64,000 nucleotides of DNA. Source: Sphingobacterium cavernae (GTDB lineage Bacteria; Bacteroidota; Bacteroidia; Sphingobacteriales; Sphingobacteriaceae). This document shows positions 27,430 through 36,749 of the stretch, piece after piece. The stretch is taken from contig NZ_VIQM01000108.1 of NCBI RefSeq assembly GCF_008520265.1, positions 1 through 64,000 on the forward strand, in the 5' to 3' direction. The translations under genes and the position numbers were made by a program. Under the pieces are notes generated by a model. The model ran no database searches, was not told the DNA's origin, and saw only the letters and a program-made list of their open reading frames with translations. Positions within the stretch are counted from its first letter, which is position 1. Every line of letters begins with the position of its first letter.

Positions 27430-28085
27430 ATTACTGGTTGTTTTAGAAAAATTCTCCAGTTGCTTATTATGAACTCTTATGGTCTCTTCGTCGATAATTA
27501 ATTGCGGTGTATATTTGATTGCCTTAGGTAATGGTAATTTATTTGGTCTTTGTAGCGTTTTTGGGGCTTTATCAATATCAAGATTTAAATTTTTCGCAGT
27601 AGGAATTGGTAAATGATTTGTGCCGAGTGGGAGAGATTGTATTGAATCTATCCGTACAGAGAGCGCCATTAATTTCTTTATGTCATTTTGTAATTAAGTA
27701 TATTTCTTAATATAGAATTGCATCATTAACCTCTGCTTGTTTTGCAGTTGAATCTCCCTTTTGTTGGGAAATTATATCAGATATTCTATTGTTAAGATTG
27801 TTTATATTTTTTCATAGTTTTTATAATGGGTTATATCTAAGTCGATACTATATTTTCTAAAATGATTTTCTGCTTCTAAGAAGTAATTTACTACGTCTTC
27901 ATATTTTGAATCTTTGTAATTCGTTAATTCTATAAGTTTTGTGATTCTTTTATGAATGGCTTGAAAATAATTGATGCTAATAAAGAAAATTGTAGTTATA
28001 ACGAGGAAAAGCGAAATAGTGACAACAAGTAAAGCTATTCGTATATTATTGTTTTACTTTACTTCTTTTTCAATCATTAATTAAC

Positions 28086-29048
28086 TTATATTTTAAATTG
28101 GTTGTGTGATTTATGTCTTACGACTTTAATACTTCGTTTGGATAAAACTAAGCTAGTATTGAGTTCAAATCCTATCAAAATTATTAAGGAATTTAAATAC
28201 ATCCAAATCATTATAACAATAATTGTACCGATAGACCCGTATATTTTATTGTAAGCGTTAAAATTATTGATGTAAAAAGCAAACCCCGAGAAAGTGAGAA
28301 TGGCTAAAATTGTGGCTAATATTGCTCCTGGGCTAAAAATTTTCCAATGTCTTGAACTTGATGGTCCATATTTATATACTAATCCAACTGTGAAAAAATA
28401 TATTAAGAATAATATACACCATTTTGAAACGGTCAATAAAAATGTCCAAAACCAAGAAAGATCGTATTCTATGTTTTCTTTGAGGTAATTGATAAATATC
28501 CCAACAATTGTGAAAACACCGATACCTAAAGCTAATGCAGTAACGATTGCAAAAGAGAGAGCTAAGGCGATGATCCGACGTAAAAGCCATTTTCTATTCT
28601 CACGAGTCAATGATGCTTTATTGAAAGTCATCATTAGGTTTGTCATTCCATTGGTAGCAAAGAACGTTGCTAGGACGAAACCAAAAGACAATAATCCGCC
28701 ATTTTGGTTTTTAATGATATCTTCTAATGTTGTTTGTATGGCTGTAAAGGCATCTGTTGGAATAACAATTTCCAAAAAGCTGAGTAATTTCTCTTGAAAA
28801 TTGTCAACTGGAATATAAGGGATAAGCGTGAACAAGAAGATAATCCCTGGGAAAATTGCCAACATAAAGTTGTACGATAGACTTGAAGCTTTGTTGAGAA
28901 TTGATTCACGCGTAATTTCTTGGAAAAAGAAACTCGCTACGGAATATATTGGTAACTTTCCAAAGCCAGGAAGAGTGGTGATTTTGCTCCATTCGACTAA
29001 GTTGTCGTAGGGTTTAAACACTAATAATCGGTTATGGAGCTTTTTCAT
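28086..29048 (-). CDS. YihY/BrkB-family membrane protein
   Basis: 320 residues with about six membrane segments. The family signature appears as LSYNFMLAIFPGIIFLFTLI in the first membrane segment, with GTIIVIMIWMYLNSLIILIG and GFELN near the C-terminus. YihY proteins (once wrongly called ribonuclease BN) are inner-membrane proteins of unclear role. Six bases separate it from the upstream thioesterase gene; the broken kinase gene begins 8 bases after its stop. ATG at 29048. Confidence 0.92.
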   Translation of the reverse strand: MKKLHNRLLVFKPYDNLVEWSKITTLPGFGKLPIYSVASFFFQEITRESILNKASSLSYNFMLAIFPGIIFLFTLIPYIPVDNFQEKLLSFLEIVIPTDAFTAIQTTLEDIIKNQNGGLLSFGFVLATFFATNGMTNLMMTFNKASLTRENRKWLLRRIIALALSFAIVTALALGIGVFTIVGIFINYLKENIEYDLSWFWTFLLTVSKWCILFLIYFFTVGLVYKYGPSSSRHWKIFSPGAILATILAILTFSGFAFYINNFNAYNKIYGSIGTIIVIMIWMYLNSLIILIGFELNTSLVLSKRSIKVVRHKSHNQFKI

Positions 29049-29054
29049 TTCATG

Positions 29055-29462
29055 TTAATCAAAATATGGCTCCATCTTTTGCATAAAAACATTAGGGGCT
29101 TTGCATGGCCTATTTCGAACCATATCTACAAATACCAATTGTGTATTTCCAGTATTTAGCAGGATACCAGCTTCGCTATATACTTCGTATTCGAACTTGA
29201 TACGCACAGATGGTTTTTCTTTGATGATAACTTTTATGGTAAGTAATTCATCGTATTTTGCAGGCTGGCTATATTTGATGTTCATTTCCAAAACAGGCAT
29301 CATGACGCCCATCTCTTCTAATTCTTTGTACGAAAATCCTGTTTTACGCAACATCTCTGTACGTGCTACCTCGTAGTATGCGGCATAATTTCCATAGTAT
29401 ACGTATCCCATTTGGTCTGTCTCTGCATACCTCACTCTAATCTTTTCTTCGTGTACAAACAT
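29055..29462 (-). CDS. Acyl-CoA thioesterase of the YbgC/4-hydroxybenzoyl-CoA thioesterase family
   Basis: 135 residues, a single hot-dog domain. The catalytic Asp lies in VRYAETDQMGYVYYGNY (about Asp16), with AAYYEVARTEML on the central helix. Such enzymes hydrolyse acyl-CoA or acyl-ACP; the natural substrate is not predictable. Cotranscribed with mltG (9-base gap) and yihY (6-base gap). Confidence 0.92.
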   Translation of the reverse strand: MFVHEEKIRVRYAETDQMGYVYYGNYAAYYEVARTEMLRKTGFSYKELEEMGVMMPVLEMNIKYSQPAKYDELLTIKVIIKEKPSVRIKFEYEVYSEAGILLNTGNTQLVFVDMVRNRPCKAPNVFMQKMEPYFD

Positions 29463-29471
29463 GGATTTGTT

Positions 29472-30512
29472 TTATTTCTTAATATTTCTCTCGTCTAATG
29501 CTTTTTGGAATTTACGGGCATTCACCAAATGTTCTGCTACAGTCACAGCGAAAGCATGGTAACCCGAAAAATCTTCTTTTGCACACATATAAATATAATT
29601 GTGGTCTGCTGGGTTCAATACCGCATCGATTGCTACAATAGGTGGCATATTAATTGGTCCTGGAGGCAATCCTTTAAATCGATATGTATTATAGGGATTG
29701 TCAATAGTCAAATGTCGATTCAGCACACGTCTTATTGTAAAATCATTATTCGCAAATATGACTGTAGGATCCGCTTGTAATAGCATACCTTTTTTCAATC
29801 TATTCAAATACAGACCGGCAATCATTGGCATTTCATCGTTGTGCAACGCTTCACCACGTACGATAGATGCAAGAATTGAGACTTCAGCAGGTGTTAAATT
29901 TTGTTGTTTTGCTTTTTCTAAACGTTCTGCTGTCCAAAACTTTTTATATTCTTCACTAAATCTTTCTAAAATTTTGTCCGCTGATGTATTCCAATAGATT
30001 TGGTATGTATTTGGAATAAACATTGTGTAAAAATTGTCTTTCGTGAAACCGTATTTTTCGGCTTCTAACTCGTTGGTAAGTAGAGATATAAATTGCAATG
30101 AATCTGGTTCGAAATTGCGTCCTAGGAAACCTGCAAAATCCTCTTTTAATCTAATATTAGAAAAACGAAGCGAAACTGCTTCTTGATAACCACCACGTAA
30201 ATTACCTACTAATCTACGGTTGCTCATTCCTTTCTCAAGTTTGTAACGACCCGCTTTTACTGTGGTAGGATATTTCATCACTTTCGCTACATAATCGAAT
30301 TCGTCAGCATCTTTTACTATATTTTCTGTGCGAATTCTTCTAAGGACATTTTCGTAAGTATCATTAGTATGTACGTAAAGATATTTTTGGGCGTCTGTAA
30401 CCGAAGCACCTAAAAATATCTGATACACTTTATACCCAACAATTAATCCGATAGCAAAAATTATTGCAATAGTTATTCCTAACCATTTAGGGAATTTTTT
30501 CGTTGTAGCCAT
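29472..30512 (-). CDS. mltG: Endolytic murein transglycosylase MltG
   Basis: 346 residues. One N-terminal membrane anchor (residues ~10-32), then a LysM-like region and the YceG catalytic domain. The catalytic Glu aligns with Glu221 in ASIVRGEALHNDEMPMIAG, equivalent to E218 of E. coli MltG. The preceding Glu of the usual IVEKE is Arg here, but the catalytic one is kept. LLQADPTVIFA and GLPPGPINMP are also conserved. It cleaves nascent glycan strands and helps set their length. Its gene follows a PASTA protein gene by 4 bases. Confidence 0.94.
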   Translation of the reverse strand: MATTKKFPKWLGITIAIIFAIGLIVGYKVYQIFLGASVTDAQKYLYVHTNDTYENVLRRIRTENIVKDADEFDYVAKVMKYPTTVKAGRYKLEKGMSNRRLVGNLRGGYQEAVSLRFSNIRLKEDFAGFLGRNFEPDSLQFISLLTNELEAEKYGFTKDNFYTMFIPNTYQIYWNTSADKILERFSEEYKKFWTAERLEKAKQQNLTPAEVSILASIVRGEALHNDEMPMIAGLYLNRLKKGMLLQADPTVIFANNDFTIRRVLNRHLTIDNPYNTYRFKGLPPGPINMPPIVAIDAVLNPADHNYIYMCAKEDFSGYHAFAVTVAEHLVNARKFQKALDERNIKK

Positions 30513-30516
30513 TTTA

Positions 30517-31296
30517 TTAATTTGGATTATTTTGAATTGGTGTAATATCGTTGCCTAATTCTAAATTAATTGGTGATCCAATACTAATGAATCTTGAAGT
30601 AGAGTCAGGAGATTGGCTAATTACGCGGGCTGATGCAGTATCTATAATGTTTCCGGTGATCTTCCCTAATGTTAGTCCTAGCCCAGCTAATGCAAACTTT
30701 GCTTCTACTAAAGTATAATTAGTTAAAGTTGGTATTTCCACTTCGTTAGCGCCACGTCCATTACCAAGAACAAGCGTGATTTTAGAGCCTTTTGCTATAA
30801 GACGACCTGTTTTGATGGTCTGACCAGCAAATTTAGCGTCCAATACAACATCTCTAGCAATATCATTGATATAAATGGTATCACCAATTTTTAACGACGC
30901 ATTATTAATAATTGCTTGGGCTTCAATAAAATTCTTTTCGATAATATTAGGGAATTCAACATCTGGTGCAACTTCGGTAATGATTGTTAAGTAAATTGTT
31001 CGTCCACTTTTAACTAATGCAGTCGCTGAAGGATTCTGTTCGATTACTAATCCCGGTTTCGCATCCATTTGGTATACAGAGTCTACCTTATATTCCAAAC
31101 CTGCTTTGTCTAATGCTTCTTTAGCCTCGCTGATGGATAGTCCTTTTAATAAAGGCACTTCTTGTGCGTCACCATGTTTGGTATAAATTCTAAGTCCAAT
31201 ATATACAGCTAGGAAAAAAACTGCAATTACAATCATTGCATAAATTAGATTTTTTCTGAATACATCAGTTTTAAGATATAGTAATATTTTGGACAT
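30517..31296 (-). CDS. Membrane-anchored protein with three PASTA domains
   Basis: 259 residues. Short cytoplasmic N-terminus, one membrane helix (about 16-36), then three PASTA units: EVPLLKGLSISEAKEALDKA, EFPNIIEKNFIEAQAIINNA and EIPTLTNYTLVEAKFALAGL, each with its following beta-strands. PASTA domains bind peptidoglycan or lipid II. There is no kinase or penicillin-binding domain attached, so it is probably a cell-wall cofactor. The operon with mltG and divergent ddl supports a role in cell-wall synthesis. ATG at 31296. Confidence 0.92.
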   Translation of the reverse strand: MSKILLYLKTDVFRKNLIYAMIVIAVFFLAVYIGLRIYTKHGDAQEVPLLKGLSISEAKEALDKAGLEYKVDSVYQMDAKPGLVIEQNPSATALVKSGRTIYLTIITEVAPDVEFPNIIEKNFIEAQAIINNASLKIGDTIYINDIARDVVLDAKFAGQTIKTGRLIAKGSKITLVLGNGRGANEVEIPTLTNYTLVEAKFALAGLGLTLGKITGNIIDTASARVISQSPDSTSRFISIGSPINLELGNDITPIQNNPN

Positions 31297-31374
31297 CCCT
31301 TCGTGTTTTTATTTTGATGATGTAAAGTTAAGTTATCTATAGGGGATTAACCTAACGAATATTCAGCAAAAATA

Positions 31375-31406
31375 TTCGTTTTTCCGTGTATCACAAATTA
31401 TATTTG
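31375..31406 (+). promoter_or_regulatory. Candidate promoter of ddl
   Basis: TATATTTG at 31399-31406 matches TANNTTTG; TTCG at 31375-31378 is a 3-of-4 match to the -33 TTTG with a 20-base spacer. It lies 18 bases before the ATG. Confidence 0.5.
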
Positions 31407-31424
31407 CGAACAGAATCCCTTAAC

Positions 31425-32429
31425 ATGAAAACAAAAGTAGCATTAGTCACAGGTGGATATACAGGTGAAGCTGAAGTATCTTACAAAAGTTCAAAATTCG
31501 TCTACAGCCAATTAGACAAAGATAAATACGATATATATATAATCGATATCACTCCCGAAGGTTGGTTTTATACCGATGCTGAAGGAGTCAAGCATACAGT
31601 TATCAAAGATGATTTTTCATTGTTGTTAAATAATGTTAAAATCAACTTTGATGTCGCATTTATCATTTTGCATGGTACACCTGGCGAAGATGGGCGTTTA
31701 CAAGGATATTTTGATATGGTTAGTTTACCATATACTTCATGTAACGCTTTGACTTCTTCCTTAACGATGAATAAAGGGTATACGAAATCAATCATAGCTG
31801 ATATTCCCGAATTAAATGTCGCAAAATCAGTTTTATTATTCGAAAATCATAGAATTGAAGCTGTTAAATTGGTGGAAGAAAAATTAGCGTTGCCTTATTT
31901 TGTAAAACCAAATGCTGGAGGTTCTAGTATCGGAATGAGCAAAGTAAAAGTTGCTGAAGAATTACAAGAAGCTATTGATAAAGCTTATGATGCTGAAAAT
32001 ACAGGCGCTCAAGTGTTGGTGGAAGAGTTTGTGTCGGGTAGAGAATTTTCACAAGGTATTTTTAGAAACGCAAAAGGTGAGTTGATTGTGCTTCCAGCTA
32101 CAGAAGTAAAAACTACACGTGAGTTTTTTGATTTCGAAGCCAAGTATGTTCCTGGCTTAACGGAAGAAATTACTCCCGCTGATTTGACGCAAGAGCAACA
32201 AGAACGTGCTGCACGAATAATCAAAGAGATTTACATTCGATTAAATTGCCAAGGTATGGTGCGTGTGGATTTCTTCTTGGAAAATGAAACGGATAAATTC
32301 TTTTTTATTGAAATTAATACCATCCCTGGACAAACAGCCCAAAGTTTTATTCCACAGCAAGTAAGAGCTTTCGGCATGAAGGAATCTGATTTCTACGCAG
32401 AATTGATTGAGGCTGCTTTGGTGAAATAA
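31425..32429 (+). CDS. ddl: D-alanine-D-alanine ligase
   Basis: 334 residues of the ATP-grasp superfamily. N-terminal KVALVTGGYTGEAEVSYKS, then ILHGTPGEDGRLQGYFDM, lid and grasp motifs FVKPNAGGSSIGMSK and LVEEFVSGREFSQG, metal-binding RVDFFLENE and FIEINTIPGQT. It joins two D-alanines for peptidoglycan precursors. I use the ATG at 31425 (MKTKVALV) and not an upstream GTG. It diverges from the PASTA-mltG operon. Confidence 0.95.
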   Translation: MKTKVALVTGGYTGEAEVSYKSSKFVYSQLDKDKYDIYIIDITPEGWFYTDAEGVKHTVIKDDFSLLLNNVKINFDVAFIILHGTPGEDGRLQGYFDMVSLPYTSCNALTSSLTMNKGYTKSIIADIPELNVAKSVLLFENHRIEAVKLVEEKLALPYFVKPNAGGSSIGMSKVKVAEELQEAIDKAYDAENTGAQVLVEEFVSGREFSQGIFRNAKGELIVLPATEVKTTREFFDFEAKYVPGLTEEITPADLTQEQQERAARIIKEIYIRLNCQGMVRVDFFLENETDKFFFIEINTIPGQTAQSFIPQQVRAFGMKESDFYAELIEAALVK

Positions 32430-32447
32430 AATAAATTGCCATAAAAC

Positions 32448-32484
32448 AAGAAGAGCAAGTTCTTATGAGCTTACTCTTCTTATT
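32448..32484. terminator. Terminator between ddl and the M14 peptidase gene
   Basis: Stem AAGAAGAGCAAG / CTTACTCTTCTT (one mismatch) followed by TATTTTAATA, between converging genes. Confidence 0.65.
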
Positions 32485-35109
32485 TTAATACAAATTGTTG
32501 AACAACAATTTAAATGTTCCGTGAGCTTGCGCTCGAAAAGTAATGTCAGGCGTGAAAACCGTGATTTTACCCTTCCCAATATTTTTTTCAAAGCCTAGTA
32601 TACCATCTTTAAGGTGTTTTTCACCCCAAGACCATCCACTTTTTAATACTTTATCCGAAGAAAACCATAAAAGAGGTTTTATCGAAGAATCTTGAATGCG
32701 ATACACATTATTATTTGCGAAATAAAAATCAATTTCTTCAGGATAACCAAGACCTGATTTGCTAGAATTAGCCACATTAGCCTTTAATACAGAGCCAGGT
32801 GTATAGTAAACTTCTCGTTTCAGCGGTTTGTTTTCATTATTCACCAAATGATTAGTTACCTCAATTTTTAAATCTTCTACAATACTTGAGCTATTTCCTA
32901 TTGATATAAGATGACCACCGTTTTTGATGAATTTTTCTAATTGGGGAACTGTTTTGTCTACAGTCATATTTCCCCACCGAGAAGCATATTCTTCTGGTAT
33001 ATTGTCAGGAATAGGATTAGAAGAAGTTCTTACAAGCGCATTACTCGGTAATAGAATTACATCAAATTCTCTGTTTAAATGTTCTTTATCCAATTCTGGT
33101 GCATAGATAACTTTGTAATCAAAACCATATTTTTCAAATATATAACGCGTCCAGCCAGAAGGCATACTTCCACCGTAAGTATCCCACAGGCCAATCCGTA
33201 ACGCTTTAATTGTTTTCACATCAGAAGGTAATTTATTGATTCCTTTGGTTGCAAGACCTGAGCTTATAAGCAAATCTTTCGAAAATGCATTATTCGCTAC
33301 AACGAATTCACCTTTGTTCGTACGGTAAACTTTAATTTTCTTCTTAATCAGTTCGTTAATTACGCGAAAGCTTTCGTTATCTTGATTCGAAAGAGTCAGG
33401 AATTTTCCATCTGCAATTGGTTGTTGAATAATTTTTAAAGCTTCGCCAAATGGTAAAGTCGTGAAATTTTCAGTTATTTCCTCAAAGACACGATCAAAAT
33501 TGATGTGCATCAAATAAGCCAATGTCCATCCAGCAGCATCGTATGGTGGAATAGGAGGGCCTCCAGCATATTCAAAATCATTTGGGTGATCCTGTGCCTC
33601 AAACATATCTAAGATATGCGGACGGAATGCTTGATTTGTCTTAATGATATAACTTTGCGCTGGGTAGTTTTTGCCATTGACACTAAATGATTCATTAGCT
33701 TTTTCGATACGAATTCCATTTGCAGAAAGTGCATTTAAAAATCGCACTGTTGTCGCTGGATTATCCTGCTGCGCAGAAATGATATACACACGTGGATCAC
33801 GGTATTTTGGATTTTTTAGTAATGAGTCAATCGCTTGTTTGGGATTGCCGCGTTGATTTTTTAGTTTTTCGTCATGTGCTTTTAGATTTTCAATAGCTTT
33901 TTCTACGACAGTGACTTTACTAGGTGACAAGGACCAAGTATCTTGATTGCCTTTTTCAATGGAGTTTCTACCCATTCTATAGATATTAAACAACAATTCT
34001 TCTTTAAATTTTGCAGCATAATTCAATACGGCATAATTCAACGATGTCGAATAATCAATAGATTGTTTGAAATGCCATGTTTGCGGAATGACTGGATAAT
34101 GAGTGTTGCTATTCGGAATTAATCTGGAAGGCACTAATGGAATCTCAAAAGGATTAGGTCCACCAATAATTTCGGTAAGTAAGCCAATTGTATTATGAAA
34201 ATACGTCGTGGTCCGCAATCCGCCATTATACCAAGTCGAGAAAACAGAACCCCCACGCTGGGTATATCCAGGTTTATTTTCGGCATATAATCGCGAAGCC
34301 ATAGCTGCTCCCAATGATTCAATTCCTGTAATCACAAGTGGATCAAATACATAATTAAACGGATCACGATAAGGAGCGCCTGCTACAACCGCACCAGCAG
34401 GTGCTGTTTGGTGATGGTTGTACATTATTTGTGGATTCCACTCAATGAATAACTGCTTTGCGATATTCTGTGATTCTTTCAAATTCAACATAAAGAAATC
34501 CCGATTGTTATCATGTCCTGCATACTTTTGATAGAGTTTTGGCAAATTGGCTAATGATCTTTTTTCCGGTACAGATTCACGCATATACCAATTGCTAACT
34601 AATTCTTGCCCATCTGGATTTGCATGGGTCAGAAGTACGATGCAATTTTGAAGTATATTTTTTGTTTCATCATCGTTTTGACTTGCCAGAAGATAGGCGA
34701 TTTGGATGAGTTGGTGCATCGCAACAGTTTCTGTTGAATGTAATCCACCGTCAATCCATACCACAGATTTTCCTACTTTGGCTAATTTCTTTGCTTCAGT
34801 TTCAGGTAATTCAGCACGTGCTAATTTTTGTGCTATGGATTGGTAATGGTCAAGTTTGGTGAGATTCTCTGGTGCGGAGATAATGAGCATAGGTTGCTCT
34901 CTGCCTTCTTCAGTCTTACCAATAACTTTATAGCGAATTCGATCAGATTGTTTAGCTATTTTTTTGAAATAAGCTTCCGTTTGAGTGAAGTTAGCTAAAT
35001 GATAATCATCTCCAATAGCAAAGCCAAAATGTTCTTTTGGAGTTGTGATTTGCGCTTTGGAAAAAGTGATTTGCGCAATAAATAGAATTACAAGGTATAT
35101 TTTCTTCAT
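32485..35109 (-). CDS. Secreted M14-family zinc carboxypeptidase
   Basis: About 874 residues with a signal peptide MKKIYLVILFIAQITFSKAQ. Zinc ligands are the His and Glu of DGGLHSTETVAMHQ (about His124, Glu127) and a His in the YNHHQTAPAG region; the catalytic Glu may be in LLTEIIGGPNP. After the ~370-residue peptidase domain a long C-terminal part includes an amidotransferase-like domain (LRIGLWDTYGGSMPSGW, DVILLPSNAL, FIKNGGHLISIG). Large M14 proteins of this layout are common in Bacteroidetes. ATG at 35109 chosen; the longer TTG form would hide the signal peptide. Confidence 0.88.
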   Translation of the reverse strand: MKKIYLVILFIAQITFSKAQITTPKEHFGFAIGDDYHLANFTQTEAYFKKIAKQSDRIRYKVIGKTEEGREQPMLIISAPENLTKLDHYQSIAQKLARAELPETEAKKLAKVGKSVVWIDGGLHSTETVAMHQLIQIAYLLASQNDDETKNILQNCIVLLTHANPDGQELVSNWYMRESVPEKRSLANLPKLYQKYAGHDNNRDFFMLNLKESQNIAKQLFIEWNPQIMYNHHQTAPAGAVVAGAPYRDPFNYVFDPLVITGIESLGAAMASRLYAENKPGYTQRGGSVFSTWYNGGLRTTTYFHNTIGLLTEIIGGPNPFEIPLVPSRLIPNSNTHYPVIPQTWHFKQSIDYSTSLNYAVLNYAAKFKEELLFNIYRMGRNSIEKGNQDTWSLSPSKVTVVEKAIENLKAHDEKLKNQRGNPKQAIDSLLKNPKYRDPRVYIISAQQDNPATTVRFLNALSANGIRIEKANESFSVNGKNYPAQSYIIKTNQAFRPHILDMFEAQDHPNDFEYAGGPPIPPYDAAGWTLAYLMHINFDRVFEEITENFTTLPFGEALKIIQQPIADGKFLTLSNQDNESFRVINELIKKKIKVYRTNKGEFVVANNAFSKDLLISSGLATKGINKLPSDVKTIKALRIGLWDTYGGSMPSGWTRYIFEKYGFDYKVIYAPELDKEHLNREFDVILLPSNALVRTSSNPIPDNIPEEYASRWGNMTVDKTVPQLEKFIKNGGHLISIGNSSSIVEDLKIEVTNHLVNNENKPLKREVYYTPGSVLKANVANSSKSGLGYPEEIDFYFANNNVYRIQDSSIKPLLWFSSDKVLKSGWSWGEKHLKDGILGFEKNIGKGKITVFTPDITFRAQAHGTFKLLFNNLY

Positions 35110-35199
35110 CAACTTAGAAAATTGGTGGTGTTGAATAAAGATAAATAAGAATGCTGGAATTGTATCGTCCAAAAACTAGGTCATTAGAATTGTTACATT

Positions 35200-35802
35200 C
35201 TATTTTTCGACGATAGTTCGAAAAGTAAGGTTGATACGTGGCGAATTAACTCTCTTGGTCGGTGGTAGCCGATGCAGCCAATTCATTTGAGTCTCATCTT
35301 TCATTACTAAGAGAGAGCCATTTTCCAAAATTAGATCAATTTTTTCTGTAGTAGTTTTATGTTTAAAAGAAAATTTTCGTTCTGCCCCAAAACTCAAAGA
35401 TGCAATAGCTCCGTTTCTCTTTAAATCTTTTTCACCATCACTATGCCATGCCATACCTTCGCTGCCATCGTGATATAGGTTCAGCAGACAAGAATTAAAA
35501 GTTTCTCCACATATCTTCTCTACTAGACATTTCAGTTCTAAAAGTATAGTGTTCCACGGGGAAGCTACTTTTTCAATGCCAGAATATTTATAGGAGAATG
35601 CTTCATCGCCGTACCAAGCTACCTTACGTTTGGTGGTTACTAACTTTCCAAAAATAATCGCTTGATCATGTTGCCAGTCTATTTCATTTAATAAGCTCTG
35701 AAAGAAGTGGTCTGGATTTGCAATAACATTCCCATAGTAATTAACTGTTCCATCATAAGGCAAATGATTTTTGAATGGATCGGCTGTGTTAAAAAGTTTC
35801 AT
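35200..35802 (-). CDS. alkB: AlkB-like 2-oxoglutarate/Fe(II) dioxygenase
   Basis: 200 residues. Iron ligands His and Asp are in GMAWHSDGEKDL, the distal His is probably in NWLHRLPPT, and the 2-oxoglutarate Arg is in SPRINLTFRTI. Also GDEAFSYKYSG and LNLYHDGSEGM. The layout matches the ALKBH2/3-like bacterial AlkB group, which repairs 1-methyladenine and 3-methylcytosine by oxidative demethylation. It overlaps the ada-like gene upstream by 14 bases, forming an alkylation-repair operon. Confidence 0.93.
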   Translation of the reverse strand: MKLFNTADPFKNHLPYDGTVNYYGNVIANPDHFFQSLLNEIDWQHDQAIIFGKLVTTKRKVAWYGDEAFSYKYSGIEKVASPWNTILLELKCLVEKICGETFNSCLLNLYHDGSEGMAWHSDGEKDLKRNGAIASLSFGAERKFSFKHKTTTEKIDLILENGSLLVMKDETQMNWLHRLPPTKRVNSPRINLTFRTIVEK

Positions 35803-36649
35803 CGCTACTTACATTTATCTTCGCATATTCCCAACCAATAATGGCTGTCTTACGAATCGGTCCCCACATATAACCACCGAACAATCCAGAAGTTTGAATG
35901 ACACGGTGACAAGGTATCAAAAAAGCTATTGGATTGCTGCCAATTGCAGTGCCTACAGCTCGTGAAGATTTTGGATTGCCAATTCGTTGCGCGATGTCTC
36001 CATAAGTTTGGAGCTGACCTTGTGGGATTTTTAATAAAGCTTCCCAGACTTTTAGTTGAAAGGGAGTTCCTTTTAAATGCAAATGAAGTGGAGAGGTCAA
36101 TGTTGCAGTATTGGTGAAAAAATGAATTACTTCTTGATGGATAGACATTTCTTGATGAATGATTTGCGCATTGGCGAAATTTTGCAGCAAACTTTGAATC
36201 GGATTTTCTTGCTCATCAATAAAGGAAATATGACAAATTCCTTTTTGAGTCGAAGCAATACAAATTTCGCCAAAAGGTGTGGTTTGTGTGCTGTAATATA
36301 TAACTAAGGAAGCTCCAGCATTTTTAAATTCAGCGGGAGTCATACTTTCTATATTCACAAAGAGTTCGTGCAAGCGACTTGAACTACTTAATCCTGTTTC
36401 ATATGTTGCCTCTTCTGTAGACTTTGATTCTTGAAGAATTTTCTTGGCGTATTGCAAACTTATAAACTGCAAAAATTTCTTAGGCGTAGTACCTGCCCAT
36501 TCTTGAAATAAACGTTGGAAGTGAAAAGGACTCAAATGCACATGTTCAGCAATTTCTTCCAAACTAGGTTGTTGTTTGAAATTAGCTTGAATGAAAGCAA
36601 TTGCTTTGGCTATTCTATTGTAATTCAGTATATCTTGTGACATCTCCAT
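35789..36649 (-). CDS. AraC-type regulator fused to O6-alkylguanine-DNA alkyltransferase (Ada-like)
   Basis: About 286 residues. Residues ~10-105 are an AraC helix-turn-helix domain (PSLEEIAEHVHLSPFHFQRL, ATYETGLSSSSRLHELFV). The C-terminal half is a methyltransferase with the acceptor Cys in FLIPCHRVIQ and upstream YGDIAQRIGNPKSSRAVG. The N-terminal zinc (AdaA) domain of E. coli Ada, which senses methylphosphotriesters, is absent. So it can repair O6-methylguanine and probably bind DNA, but must be activated differently if it regulates. ATG at 36649, or 36643. Confidence 0.92.
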   Translation of the reverse strand: MEMSQDILNYNRIAKAIAFIQANFKQQPSLEEIAEHVHLSPFHFQRLFQEWAGTTPKKFLQFISLQYAKKILQESKSTEEATYETGLSSSSRLHELFVNIESMTPAEFKNAGASLVIYYSTQTTPFGEICIASTQKGICHISFIDEQENPIQSLLQNFANAQIIHQEMSIHQEVIHFFTNTATLTSPLHLHLKGTPFQLKVWEALLKIPQGQLQTYGDIAQRIGNPKSSRAVGTAIGSNPIAFLIPCHRVIQTSGLFGGYMWGPIRKTAIIGWEYAKINVSSDETF

Positions 36650-36749
36650 ATTCAAATGTCCTACTTCTTTTTCGCCTACACAATCCGAAAATTGCTGAAA
36701 ATAAATTATATGTCATTCCAACGAATGAGGACTGGAATGACGGTACAAA

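Larger units (their letters stand above)
24998..28077 (-). pseudogene. Hybrid histidine kinase gene, broken by frameshifts and an IS982 insertion
   Basis: The intact 3' part (24998-26263) encodes a membrane segment, a HisKA helix (ILAEISHEIRNPLNSLIGI), an HATPase (NGIGLGLYITKKLV) and a receiver domain with Asp in NIIITDINMPIMRGDE. Upstream pieces continue the same protein in shifting frames: ATG at 28077 with a stop after seven codons; then a membrane helix and RKYSIDLDITHYKNYEK; a break in an A run near 27805; a break near 27690-27710; a piece read to the IS junction at 27430. Removing the IS and one target copy restores reading into FRSSYESLRKSERKLLSNH, which shifts again near 26335 before joining the kinase frame. 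So at least four breaks besides the IS. It would have been the last gene of the PASTA-mltG-yihY operon. Confidence 0.85.

Noticed and set aside
27388..27669. Separate 93-residue gene on the minus strand next to the IS
   Set aside because: It is a fragment of the broken histidine kinase that runs into the IS end; its last residues are encoded by the element.
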